DNA of 64,000 nt from Trichaptum fuscoviolaceum. Lineage: Eukaryota > Basidiomycota > Agaricomycetes > Hymenochaetales > Trichaptaceae. The DNA is taken from NCBI GenBank assembly GCA_910574455.1, contig CAJSYZ010000011.1, positions 1,426,001 to 1,490,000 on the forward strand, written 5' to 3'. A program made the position numbers and the translations under genes. The notes beneath the pieces are model-generated. The model saw only the letters and a list, made by a program, of their open reading frames with translations, ran no database searches and was not told the origin of the DNA. This document shows, piece after piece, positions 37,313 to 47,652 of this stretch (position 1 is the first letter of the stretch; every line of letters starts with the position of its first letter).

Positions 37313-37845
37313 ATTCTAGGAACACATGCTTGCCGCTGTGTCAATGAACAAGCATTATCAACGTTAACCAATGACCGACATTTTCCGAGGTAAGAGACAC
37401 CTCCTCTTAGCCGCCTTCCCGTTGCGATATCCAGTCCACAGGTCTATCAACCTTGGAGACGTTGTATGCATAGACAAAACACGGCAGTTCAGAACTCTAG
37501 TGAACGTCCTGATGAATTGTTTAATCCCGTTGTAGTTCGAATTTGATCTTCCGACGCTGATTTTCGAGTTGTGAAAATAGGTGAGGGTCCGCATCAGATG
37601 CTTAGAGAGCAGGGAATTTCTGCCTTGAAATTGCTTGATCGATTATTTGGACTATGCGCCGTGGTGACGCGCAATTATTTCCGGACATTGTGCCGAAGCC
37701 GATGGACGCGTACAATGAAGCCGAACCGTGAACCAACACGCTTGGTGAGCAAGATAGTTATGTATAAGAAACCGAAGGATCCCAGCTATGAGCGAGTGCA
37801 CCTCCGAGTCAGTGATCCCACGTAACTTCAGCTCGGATAGCCAAT
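37313..37845. other. intergenic, no gene seen
   Basis: 533 bases between SDR copies 2 and 3. Short frames only; promoter of copy 3 expected in the right half. Confidence 0.5.
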
Positions 37846-38868
37846 ATGGTAGACATAGCTGAATCCACAGGTCGGTATTTCCCCCCCTCCAGGTAGTGGA
37901 ATGGAATCAACTGAATGCTCGTTCTGTAGGGAGAACGTTCGTGAAGACTCTCCGACATGATACCTATCCAGCGATCGAACCTTCGCAATGGGTCGCGACG
38001 GGCGACTTTACTGGCCGAGTTGTGTTGATCACTGGCGCAAGCAGAGGGATTGGTCGTACGATGGCATCCTCATACGCTCGAGCGGGCGTGTCAGGGCTTG
38101 TTCTCGTGGCCCGCTCCGCTGGCGCATTGGACACCGCAGAGAAGGAAGTACGGGCGGTTCATCCTGGAGGAGAACTGAAGGTTCTGAAACTTTCAGTCAA
38201 CGTCGCTGATGAGAAATCCGTTTCGGAGGCGGCGCGGGCGGTCAAGAAAACCTTCGACAGGCTCGACGTACTTGTGAACAACGCTGGGGTACTAGAAAAC
38301 TTCACATTGATAGGGCAAAGCGATCCGAGCGCCTGGTGGACGACGTGGGAGGTCAACGTGAAGGGGACATACCTCGTCACGCGCGCCTTTCTTGACCTAT
38401 TACTCGAGAGCAGCAGCGGCGGGTTGGAAGGAAGGAAGACGGTAGTGAACGTAACAAGCATAGGTGCTCATTTAACCTCTGAAGGCGGGTCTGCATATCA
38501 GGTATGTGCGCACCTACAAACCCAGTATTTCGAACTTATGGTATTTGCATCTCCAGACCGGCAAACTCGCCATCCTGCGCCTCACCGAATTCCTTGTCGC
38601 GGAGTACGGCGCGCACGGTCTGCTGGCCATATCCCTCGATCCCGGAGGTGTGCTTACAGACATGGGTGCAGGCCTGCCTCAGCAATTCCATGCGAGCCTG
38701 GTCGACACGCCCGAGCTCGCGGCCGACACGCTCGTATGGTTGACCAGAGACCGGAAGGAGTGGCTAGCTGGAAGGGATGTCGTCGTCAACTGGGATGTCG
38801 AAGAGCTGGATGCGAAGAAGGAGGAAGTGCTCCAGGGGGACAAGCTGAAGGTTCGGCTAGTTGTGTAA
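37846..38868 (+). CDS. short-chain dehydrogenase/reductase, tandem family copy 3
   Basis: Exon 1 MVDIAEST, an intron with a GTCGGT donor and TGTAG acceptor (about 37930), then GRTFVKTLRHDTYPAIEP. Cofactor motif VVLITGASRGIGRTMAS, LDVLVNNAGVL, VVNVTSIGA (Ser), and SAYQ joined across a GTATGT intron to TGKLAILRL, giving the catalytic YQTGK. Then ISLDPGGVLTDMG and the end KLKVRLVV at TAA about 38866-38868. It is intact and close to copy 2, less close to copy 1, so copies 2 and 3 are the younger pair. G+C at third positions is higher than in copy 1. About 310 residues; substrate unknown. Confidence 0.88.
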
Positions 38869-39595
38869 AGCTTATTAAAAGTGTAGGTACCTGCGTTTGT
38901 GTCTACATTACATGTAATGTTAGATGAGTGTCATGTAGAGAGAGAGATGAATATGTACTATAAACATTCCCTTTCCCATCCGCAAGAAATGTGGTAGCAG
39001 GTGAGCTCACCCGCTTTCTGTTGAGCAATCGTATTAGAACGAATGAGCAGGAAGATGATCAGATAGATTAAAGGATGCGAAACTGGATGAGCCCGCGGTA
39101 TTTTAGCTCATTCTCACTGGGAGTTTTCAGGCTCGACGTCAGGTGTTAAGAATTCTTCGACATTTTCTCGGAGATCTTGCCAAGCTCTCTCAAGCGACCA
39201 ACTCGATGGACATTACAGGATGTCAGCAGCAAAGAGACTCATGAGGTTCTTCGGCTAGTCAGGTCAGTCCACTGTTCTGTTGCAGGCGGTTTGCATAGGG
39301 CTGAACATGAAGGGATTTATGCTTGTAGTGAGCATTAGACCAGTGAGAGAGCAAGGGAAGCTGACCTCTTACATACTTTGATTGTCCCACGAACAGCCAT
39401 TTCACATTGCGTTTCTAGATTTGATGAACAAATAGGCGGGAGATGTTTTGATGGCTTGTTTGATGCAGCAACTCGACGGGACAGCAATGATTAGCGGGAT
39501 GAAAGCTAGGATATCTATGCCATGCAACGAACAATAATACATATGATGCTAAAACGCGCGACAAGCGAGAAAAATAAATAGATATGCGAGGGTCC
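38869..39595. other. intergenic between convergent genes, no gene seen
   Basis: 727 bases between the ends of SDR copy 3 and the p24 gene. No frame with family resemblance. Confidence 0.45.
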
Positions 39596-40414
39596 CTAGA
39601 CTTTGTACCGCCGTCCGGTTTTTGTGAAGAAGGTTTGAAGAATGTAGACCTGGACTCTGTTGAAAACAATGAAGTAAAGACCACGACTGATGGGTGGTTA
39701 AGAGCTTACACTGCCATAGAAATCACTCCTAACACCTCCATGATGGCAAACCAGAATATTTTGGATTGCGTGGACTTGACGATGGAGAATCCCCGGTTTT
39801 CTCGGGTGTGGAAGCTGGAAGGAAGAATTTGATTACACGAAAAAGCGAGACCAGACACGAAATGCATACAATTTTTGCGTGCGTTTGATGCCCATCAGCT
39901 GTCCGTTCAGCCTGAAGATGCTCTCCTCCAACGCGCTCGTGTGATCCGCAACCTGGCCCGGTTTCGTGGACGGTTCGCGGCGTGGCTCGCTCTCGATCAT
40001 GATATCGAAGTCGATGAGCTTCTCGTTCAGCCCGCTCGCATCGTTCGTGAAGCAGAAGGCATACTCGCCCGCCTTGTTCGCGGTGAGCACGTAGTCGCCC
40101 TGGCGCTCCTTCTGGCCGTCCAGGATCTCCTTGTCGCCCGGGTCGGTGACGGTGAAGTCGATGTCAAACGACCCGCCAGACTGGACAGCAAAGTAGAACT
40201 ACAGCACGAGAGATAAGAATGTGGGTGTGCAGGACGTAAAACGGCTCGGACGTACACCAATCTTCTCTCCGGCCTTGTCCACGTCGGCGAAGAAACAGAG
40301 CCGTTCGTTGCCCGCAATGGCAGTTGTCAGAGCTGATGCACGCGCCCCCGTCAGCAGCGAGAGGCCGACGCCCAGCGCCGACGCTGTGAGTGCGACGAAT
40401 GTCGAGGGCAGCAT
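39596..40414 (-). CDS. p24 (EMP24/GP25L) family cargo receptor
   Basis: A type I membrane protein of COPI/COPII vesicles between ER and Golgi. ATG 40414: MLPSTFVALTASALGVGLSLLTGARASAL is a signal peptide. The GOLD domain follows: ERLCFFADVDKAGEKIG, across an intron FYFAVQSGGSFDIDFTVTDPG, GDYVLTANKAGEYAFCFTNDAS. The paired Cys (LCFF and FCF) are the conserved disulphide. A coiled-coil neck (ALEESIFRLNGQLMGIKRTQK), then after introns FFHTRENRGFSIVKST, a membrane span IFWFAIMEVLGVISMAV and a cytosolic tail QTFFTKTGRRYKV. The FF and dibasic RR in the tail are the usual coat-binding signals. The stop is TAG 39596-39598. The 3' exons were placed by matching the conserved span and tail. Subfamily not decided. 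Confidence 0.87.
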
Positions 40415-40887
40415 TTTGTCGTCGTCAACTCAAGTTTCACGGTGTCAAGGCGTTGCAGAGTGTGCGAGTTTGCAATAAGTGAACGTGTAACTGCTAAATC
40501 CCCGTTCTCACGTTTCTGGTGGCTTGATTGCGAGGTGAAAAACACATTTTCCTTGGGATAACAAAAGATAAAATTGTCATGGGACTGCTGTATAAAATAC
40601 GTGGCATATTTGTCTATTTTTCTGTAATAAAACATGCTGAGGAACGAGGAAAACACGAGGAGAAAAACGCTGCGATGAAATATGTTAGACTTGGAAACCA
40701 AACAAGTGCAAATACAAGAAACCTTGTCTTTGTGGGACGCTTGCTTCAAGTACGCGCCTCTTTTTCCTCTCCTCCTCCTCCCCGACCTTTTCTTTCCTGC
40801 CCCCGTCCTCCCTCCTCCTGCCCCCCTCCTCGTCGCTGCGTACGATGAGCACGAGCCAAATCCTATAATCCCCACCGACGTACACCC
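40415..40887. promoter_or_regulatory. divergent promoter with CT-rich tract
   Basis: 473 bases between the starts of the p24 gene (minus) and the Rua1-type gene (plus). A strong pyrimidine tract at about 40756-40836 precedes the plus-strand gene, as is common in fungal core promoters or 5' UTRs. Confidence 0.5.
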
Positions 40888-43800
40888 ATGATCACAGCGC
40901 AGTCGCAGCATACACACACCCACCCGCATACGCATACACATACGCAAAGCATGGCCTCAACGTCGACACGGTGCACACCGCACGGCCATGGCCACCCCCA
41001 TAGCCACGCAGGCCCTTCGCCCTCGGCCGGGCACGTCAACGAGCTGTCGTACGCTGAGTGGCTTAACATCACCCCCACCCAGGTATGTCTCGCTTCTCTC
41101 CCGCTCTTACACCTCTCTTTATGCTCTTGTATGCACTCGATTTCTGACGCGTTTTTTCTCCATAATTCTTTTGCGCAATCAAATTTTGTATTGTAGCTAC
41201 CTATTATGTCTCCGCAGTCGGTGGGCTTCTCGCCGCAGAGCAGCGGGTTTGCACCCGGGAGCGACCCGCGGGAGGTGTACATGAACGCGTACAACGCCGC
41301 TGCGAACGCCGACTTTCTCGCTTCCTCCCCGCTCCCTTTCTCTTCGCCCTTCGGGCCCGTCTACCCGCCTCATTACGCAAACAATGTCCATCTGGCTGCG
41401 CGTTATGCCTCCGGGGGCTTTCCGGTCGGCGTCGCAGTGAACAACGCGTATGCACATCCACAGCAGCAACCACACTCCCAACCACAGTCCTCCCAACCAC
41501 ATCACACGCCGTCTTATACAAGCCCTGCTTCGGCTTCGAACTCAACTGACGGAAACCTCATGATGTCGCTCGCAGACTACTATCCTCAACCCCAACCTAC
41601 ACCTCCTCTCGCTCCCACTTTCGGAAAGAGCGTCTCACCTGTCGACCGACAGGGGGAGGCCACTCCAGCGACGACCTTGTCTGCTGACGACACGCTCTCA
41701 TCAGTTGTTCTCGAAACACCTCGTGGCCTCGAAGACCAAGATGGCGTGGCTGTATGCGTTCCGCGCGAGGATGGCAGCACCGCCACCCCTTCCAGTAGTA
41801 GCAACTCATCCCAACTGCCTTCCGCGCAACAGAAACCGTTCATTGACCGCCTTCGAGAGGCTGCTGATTCCTCGAACAGCGACAGCGCACCCGATACGCC
41901 AAGTAGATGTGCACCCGTTTCCTCGACTGGCGCAAGTGCAACGGTTGCTCAAGCATCTATATCAAGTCCGGCAGTGGACGAGGTGAAAGAGAGCAGAGAT
42001 AAAGAGGACCCGAATAGTCAAGCTCAGTTTCATGCTCACCCGAAACCGGTGGAGGCACAGGAGTCGCCTTTCCGGATCGCCGCACCCCAACCGCGCGCGC
42101 ATTACACGCCGCTTGATTCATCACCGTTGACCTCGCTCGTCGCGTCTGCATCTGATGTGAGTCCCGCCATTCATGTTACTGGGACGTCGCGCACTTCGAC
42201 ACCTATTGCGCGTTCGCCATCGGTGCACTCACGCCCGTCTTCCTCGTTGAGTACTCACTCGCATGGCCGTCCTGCGCGTACGCATCGCAAGTTCCCACCT
42301 CGTCGATTTGAACCATCGCCCCTCCGCCTACAATTAAATCTGACGCCGTCAATGACCGACTCTGCTCTCCTTGAAAAAGAACGTGAGCGCGGTCCGCTCG
42401 AAATTGACGCAGATGGACACAGGTACCGCACACGCTCTAAACTTAAGAGCTTGAGGGCTGAAATGCTCGAGCGGGAACGCGAGGATGACTTATCGGCGAT
42501 TCGCAAAGGGACTCGCAATGTCCGTCGGGGTAAACCAGCTGAAGAGGAAAGCCTGGAGGGTTCAGATGAGGATTTCGACATGGACCTAAGTACGCCGCAG
42601 AGCCGTTTGGATGTCTTAGCGGCCATATCCGCTAGCAAACGTGATGTTGATAACAAGGGTAACATTGCTCAGGGCGCTGTTGCTCGTATGAGACCAAAGG
42701 TGGCTGCGTCTCCAGCACCGAGCAAGGGTAGGTCGTCTGCACCACCCAAGGCAAAGGCTGGTACTCCAGTACCGACGCGGTCAGTTCGCCCGAAGCGTGA
42801 GGCGGCCGTTCGTGCGGGCCAGAAAAGACCATATCGCGAAGTTGACACGGATGATGGTGAGACGGAGATTGATACTAGTGGTGCAGAGGCGTCGCCTGCC
42901 CCGGTGGCACGTCGTTCATCGAAACGCGCTCGGACTCAATCTTCAGATAAGGCAAGCAGTTTGGATGTTGCGGGCAAGGGCAAGAAGGTGGATGCGGGTG
43001 AAGCGAAAGCGCGTGGGCGCGCTACTCGGGCGATTCAGGAGAAAGGATCACCAGCTGCGTCTCCGGCGCCGCGTGTGAGAGCGGAGAAGGGTGTCGTGAA
43101 GGAAAGGGTCAGGGAGAGGAAGGTCAAGGAGAAAGAGAACCCTCGGGAAACAACTGTGTCCTCCGATTTGACCGAGATGGACGACGAGGAGGCGGAAGGG
43201 AAGAAGGAGGTTGTCCAGAGCAAAGTTAAGGAGGTGGTGGCAGGTAGCAACAGGCCTGCACCTGCTGAGAAACTTCTACCGGTGGACGACAGCCCTCTCG
43301 AAATCCCTACACGCGGTTTCCCGTCTGGAATCCCTGTCCATTCGGCTTTTCCGTTGCTGTATCGCCAATTCCCCATGTGTGGCTATCTGGATCCTGCGAA
43401 CCCGAAGTATGTGCTTGTCATTTTTCTCTCTGATATTCTTACTGAGGATAATTTTAGATTTCCTGCCCCTCCTGGTCCTCTTCCTGGTGGACATTTCAAT
43501 TTACCTCGTGCGATCGGCGATCTGTACACCCCTCGCTTCGTTCGCGGTGTTGGACGCGATAAAGCCGGACTGTGCCCCATCTGTTATGAGAGCAGGGCGC
43601 GCGGGGGTGCCGGCAAGGCCGAGTGGCTGAGCATGAAGTTCTCCGCGTTTAACTACCACATGCAGTACGCGCACGGCATCTCGCCGACGACAGCCCTGCC
43701 GTTCTCGCCGCCGGTCGCATACCGCCTCACGCCGCGCCGGCCGAACCACAAGAACGAGAAGACGGAGCTGCTGGAGGGCAAGTGCCATCGCTGTGGGGAC

Positions 43801-44040
43801 TGGGCGGCCGTCGAAGGCGTCAAGTGCGTCGAGGCGAAGCTCCGCGAGATCTACTGGTGGAAGCATGCTGCTGGGTGCCACAAGGGCAGCAACATCGAGG
43901 GCGAGTACGATTGGTATATACATGACGAGGTCGCGGCTGGTGTGCGGGCTGCGATGGGTGTGGCGAGTTCGGAGAGCGCGTCTATGTCGAAGGCGCGTTC
44001 GATCATGGACACGCCGCAGAGTGTACCGTTCCAGCACTGA
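40888..44040 (+). CDS. transcription regulator with Rua1 C-terminal domain
   Basis: A large, mostly disordered nuclear protein. ATG 40888: MITAQSQHTHTHPHTHTHTQ, a His-Thr repeat, then ELSYAEWLNITPTQ. The intron (GTATGT, acceptor near 41197) leads to a long exon with Ser/Pro/Gln-rich sequence and basic runs (RRSSKRARTQ). The C-terminal domain has PGGHFNLPRAIGDLYTPRFVRG, LCPICYESR, FNYHMQYAHGI, KCHRCGDW and WWKHAAGCH. This pattern of Cys/His pairs and the LYTPRFVRG signature match the Rua1 C-terminal domain; Ustilago maydis Rua1 controls the ustilagic acid gene cluster. A 51-nt intron (43407-43457) has no stop and is a multiple of 3. About 1000 residues. The target genes cannot be told from here. 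Confidence 0.8.
40904..40945 (+). repeat. His-Thr coding microsatellite
   Basis: CACACA/CGCATACA-type repeat encoding alternating His and Thr at the N-terminus of the Rua1-type regulator. Likely variable in length between strains. Confidence 0.7.
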
Positions 44041-44716
44041 AAGCGTCGAACAAATACCACTTCTCGGGATCCTTATATACCTCCACGACTGCTCTGACGA
44101 TTGGACGGTTTTCTAAAATGTGATATATACGTTCCAGTTCACCATTTGCTGGGGCTATTTTTTTCTTTTCTTATTTTTTCAAGCTTTTCTCTCTCTCTCT
44201 TGTCAGTGTCGTCGCATGCATTCACATTATTATTCTCGCAGGTTTCTCTCTCTCAGCGCATATGCAACCTCGTTCTGTTTGTCCTGTTCTGTGCTCCCTC
44301 TCACTGTCTACTACTCTACGGCTTGGACACTTCATTCTCATTCAGAGTGCCCATTTTAAATACTTTGCACGTCGCTATTAGTTCATGCACCATCTCGATT
44401 TGTGTCTCGTCCTTTTCTGCAGTATATTCTCGGTCTTATAGTTCCTACTTCACTACTCTCTTCAGTCTACTGTTGCATCCTTATAGTTCCCGCTTTATAT
44501 TCCGATGGGCAGCCTGAGGCTGTCTCTTGCCACTTTCATGTTCATAGTATGATAATTGGTAATCCCCTTTCTTCCTTGTACATACCCATCCGCTCTACAC
44601 TTTTCATTCCCCTCCATCCGATCTCCATGCTTAGATTCGGATGTGGTAGTATGCATGTCACTCGGTATCGTACATTCAGCCTTGGTCTGTAATACACTCT
44701 ATGCCGTCCTACATTA
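44041..44716. other. 3' region between convergent genes
   Basis: 676 pyrimidine-rich bases with CT runs. Frames in it are products of the base bias. Expected to hold the 3' UTRs of the two flanking genes. Confidence 0.5.
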
Positions 44717-45701
44717 TCAAGTAAAATGTAAGACATCGAAGCCTCTCCCGTACGCTCTCTCCCAGACAAAGTCACTTCTGCTGTTCTCGAGGCCGAAAGC
44801 CCGTATCATCTTTCCTGTCTCCTTGCTGCTGCGTATGACTTGCCCGGCCTTTTCGCGGGTCTTACCTTTCGCACCTTGTCCCCAGATGCGTGTCTCGTCC
44901 TTGTCCAGGAACGTGCCTATGTGCCGGAAGGTCAGGCTGATGCGCTCCCCGTTGAAGGCGAGCTCTTCGGGCGTCTTCTGCACGACGGGTCGCTTGTCGT
45001 GACGAATTGAGTGCAGCCACTTTTCGTTTGTCTTCAGGCCCATCACGAACACGCTGTTGTGCGGGAGGGGCACGCGCTGCGTCTCCCTCTCTGCCTTGCC
45101 TCCCTCCGCAGTGTTCGTATTCTGCGCCTGCGCCGAGCCGCCAGCGGGAGGAGATGCAGTGGCCTTGGCCTGGGCGCGCGCTGCGTCCTTCTTCGTGCGC
45201 AGGGTCATCGTGCGCTGGGCGCCGAGCGAGACGTTGACGATGTACGAGCCGCGCACGACGTCGATGGTCTTGTCGGAGTGCTCGGAGATGTAGTCGCCGC
45301 CGTGGCGGTAGTGCTGGATGAGGGCGTGGTTGAGCGGCTGGTTGAGGTATGAGGAGACAGCGTCCCGGATGCGCTGCACGGTGGGCGACCATGGGAGGAG
45401 AGGCGGGGACTTGTCTGCCGGGTGGCGGTAGACTGGCATACTGAGAGACTCGGTCAGCTGGGGCATACATAGACGAGAACGCTGTATCTGCTCACGTGCC
45501 ATCCTCTTCGACGGTGCCCTCGACAGCGACGAGACGAGGCACCTCGCCACCGTGATGGCTCATCGTGTTCCATTGCACCTCTTTCTTCAGGTTCTCGAAA
45601 GCGCTCTCGAGGAGGTCTTCTGGCAGGATGTTCAGGACGAGGTACGTGTCCCCTTCTCCGTAGCGTTCTGGCAGAGTCACAGGCTGCTTGCTGGTGGACA
45701 T
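44717..45701 (-). CDS. AlkB-like Fe(II)/2-oxoglutarate dioxygenase
   Basis: Probable demethylase of alkylated DNA or RNA. Exon 1 from ATG 45701: MSTSKQPVTLPERYGEGDTYL and LVAVEGTVEEDGT. An intron (GTGAGC to CTCTCAG, near 45439-45494) leads to MPVYRHPADKSPPLLPW. The double-stranded beta-helix has LIQHYRHGGDYISEHSDKTI (iron-binding H-x-D within HSD), YIVNVSLGAQRTMTLR, the second iron His in WLHSIRHD, and RISLTFRHIGTF (2-oxoglutarate-binding Arg). An Ala/Pro-rich insert (KATASPPAGGSAQAQ) sits in the middle. The end, FDVLHFT, is at TAA 44717. About 310 residues, close to ALKBH2/3-type fungal proteins; substrate unproven. Confidence 0.85.
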
Positions 45702-46476
45702 TCTCGACGAGAGCTTTTGGTTGCAATAGAGGAATGCAAGGAAATCTGGTTCAGCAGGAGCTTGACCCCATGGGGATTTTATAGCTAAGGCCTCGATGAT
45801 TCATTTCTGTGAGGACGAGAATGTTCTGAACGTACATACTTTCTTAGCGGGCCACCAGTTATACATATGTGAGTCATGTCTGTCCACTTGGCGCCAAACG
45901 TAAGAATAGGTTCCGTTGACAGGCGATATTTGGGTTTGAGCACAGAACGACACGGTATGGGAACAATGCGTCCGAGATGGCCAGAATCCCGTCAATACTC
46001 GATTACTTTGATTCGTGATTTCATGTTTCGCCCATAACCTTGCGTTTCGCGTTAACTGCAAAAGATGCCAGTGATAGAGAGAGCATAAGTGAAACCAGAG
46101 ACTGAAGGTCGATGAGTCTTGTTCTGAAGTTACTATAAATGTACATTTTCCATTGTCTGTTTTTGTTCACTTTATTCTTTTGAAGTTATTTTTCTACACT
46201 AGGGTACATGGAAAAAAATAGCATGCTAGGAGACGGGGTCAGCCAAGAAAGATTTTTTTTCAAAAGGCGGATAAGGAATCTAGTGGTAACTGAACATGAT
46301 TGCCGTGTGTGAACTGAACCGTCGGTTTTGTTAGACTCGATAGACTGAGGACTAAGAAACGAAGAAGGGATGGGCGAATGATACATAGTGTCCAGGTTGG
46401 ACGTTGTGCGAGAAAGTTAGTTTGAGACGAACCAGAGCGGGCTCCACAGAGCAGCGGTGGCCCGAAAACACATATA
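45702..46476. other. intergenic, no supported gene
   Basis: 775 bases with one minus-strand frame (45801-46061) lacking any motif. Promoter of the AlkB-like gene on the left; 3' sequence of the Cys-cluster gene on the right. Confidence 0.45.
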
Positions 46477-47652
46477 TCAAGTATCGAAGCCACTGAGAAA
46501 TATCTGCTCATCGTACTCACTGGGTCCATCAGGTTCAATATTCCACTGCTGCGGAGGGAAAAAGAAAAGAAAAGAATCAGTCGTAGTGTCAATTATTTTT
46601 CAAATTAGTAACTCACCATATCATGGTTCACATCAAGCCCAACAGTGTCGTGTGCCGGTGAAGGTACGTCGTCTACTAATACTACATCCTGGAGAACCCT
46701 GAATGAGTGGTGCAAATCGTCGAGGTCCTGTGACAATTGAAGTTGTTTCAATGTTAGCACTTTGAAGTCGGCCATGACTCGACGCATACCTGCTGGGTGA
46801 ATGGCACGCTTGGTGTCGTTGAGCGCCAGACAGTCTGACTTCCCGAGTACGGCTACAGCACTTATAATTTAATTTAGGATTTCAAGTGTCATCTATGCTA
46901 TACGCACGGTTTGTCCACTAGATAGTTCGTCGGGGCTTGCACTTGGTCCATCGACTTGTTGAAGAGAAAATACTGAGAATGGCCCAGACTGATTAACTCG
47001 AGCGACGGGGTTGATATGGACCATGGTATCCCCTAGCTGTGTCTGGGAGTGAATAGGAACTATATGTTGACTCATATCTGGGTGATTCTGTGACGATTTC
47101 AGTTTATAGGTGTATACGTGATCACTCCGTTGTTTCCGTAAAGGACAAACCTGCGGAGGCCGTAAAACCAGTGCAGTAGTGATTGATGGAGATCCTGTGT
47201 CATCTTTGGTATTCCGACTTTGCCCAGACCTTCGTATAACTCCATTTCCAGTTCTATTGATTGAATAGGTAAGAGCCTCAAATCGTACAAATGCTCGAAG
47301 TATACTCACGACCGAGGAGTCACATTCGGTTGTTCTATTATTATATCCAATCCTACCTGATGACATCCATTAGTCTGCTCAACACACATTCGAGTGCATC
47401 CAGGGGGCTATCCTACCTGACAGGTGCTCTGTGCTGGGTTCCGAGCAACTAGGTCGCAATCCTTCCCAAACTGTTTACAATACGAACATATCGATGGCCC
47501 GCCTCTGCACTGTATAATGATCAACATTTTCATCTGAAAACACGAATAAACGGACGTACACCCCGATGTACTTTCTGACATTGAGTGCAGGGGGAAGTGT
47601 TTCTGGCTCTGGCTGCCCTTGACCTTTCGCTTGTTAATGGGCCGAGATACAT
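46477..47652 (-). CDS. hypothetical protein with Cys-cluster N-terminus
   Basis: ATG 47652: MYLGPLTSERSRAARARNTS, then CTQCQKVHRG, intron, GPSICSYCKQFGKDCDLVARNPAQ. Spacing after splicing is CX2C-X10-CX2CX6C: a Zn2Cys6-like layout with five Cys, lacking the third. Later exons give TKDDTGSPSITTALVLRPPQ, PVARVNQSGPFSVFSLQQVDGPSASPDELSSGQT, ALNDTKRAIHPA, and DLDDLHHSFRVLQDVVLVDD with VGLDVNHDM. A final exon QWNIEPDGPSEYDEQIFLSGFDT ends at TGA 46477-46479. The exon chain was set by splice sites and sense of sequence, so inner joins are uncertain. It could be a nuclear zinc-binding regulator; no domain beyond the Cys cluster recognised. Confidence 0.5.

Noticed and set aside
39584..39832. Plus-strand frame containing NILDCVDLTMEN, resembling the DUF7918 tail motif
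   Set aside because: It is antisense to the conserved membrane-span and tail exons of the p24 gene, so the VDLT string is chance.
40199..40317. Plus- and minus-strand frames in the p24 gene area
   Set aside because: Explained by the p24 first exons and intron; the Thr/Arg-rich readings are shadows.
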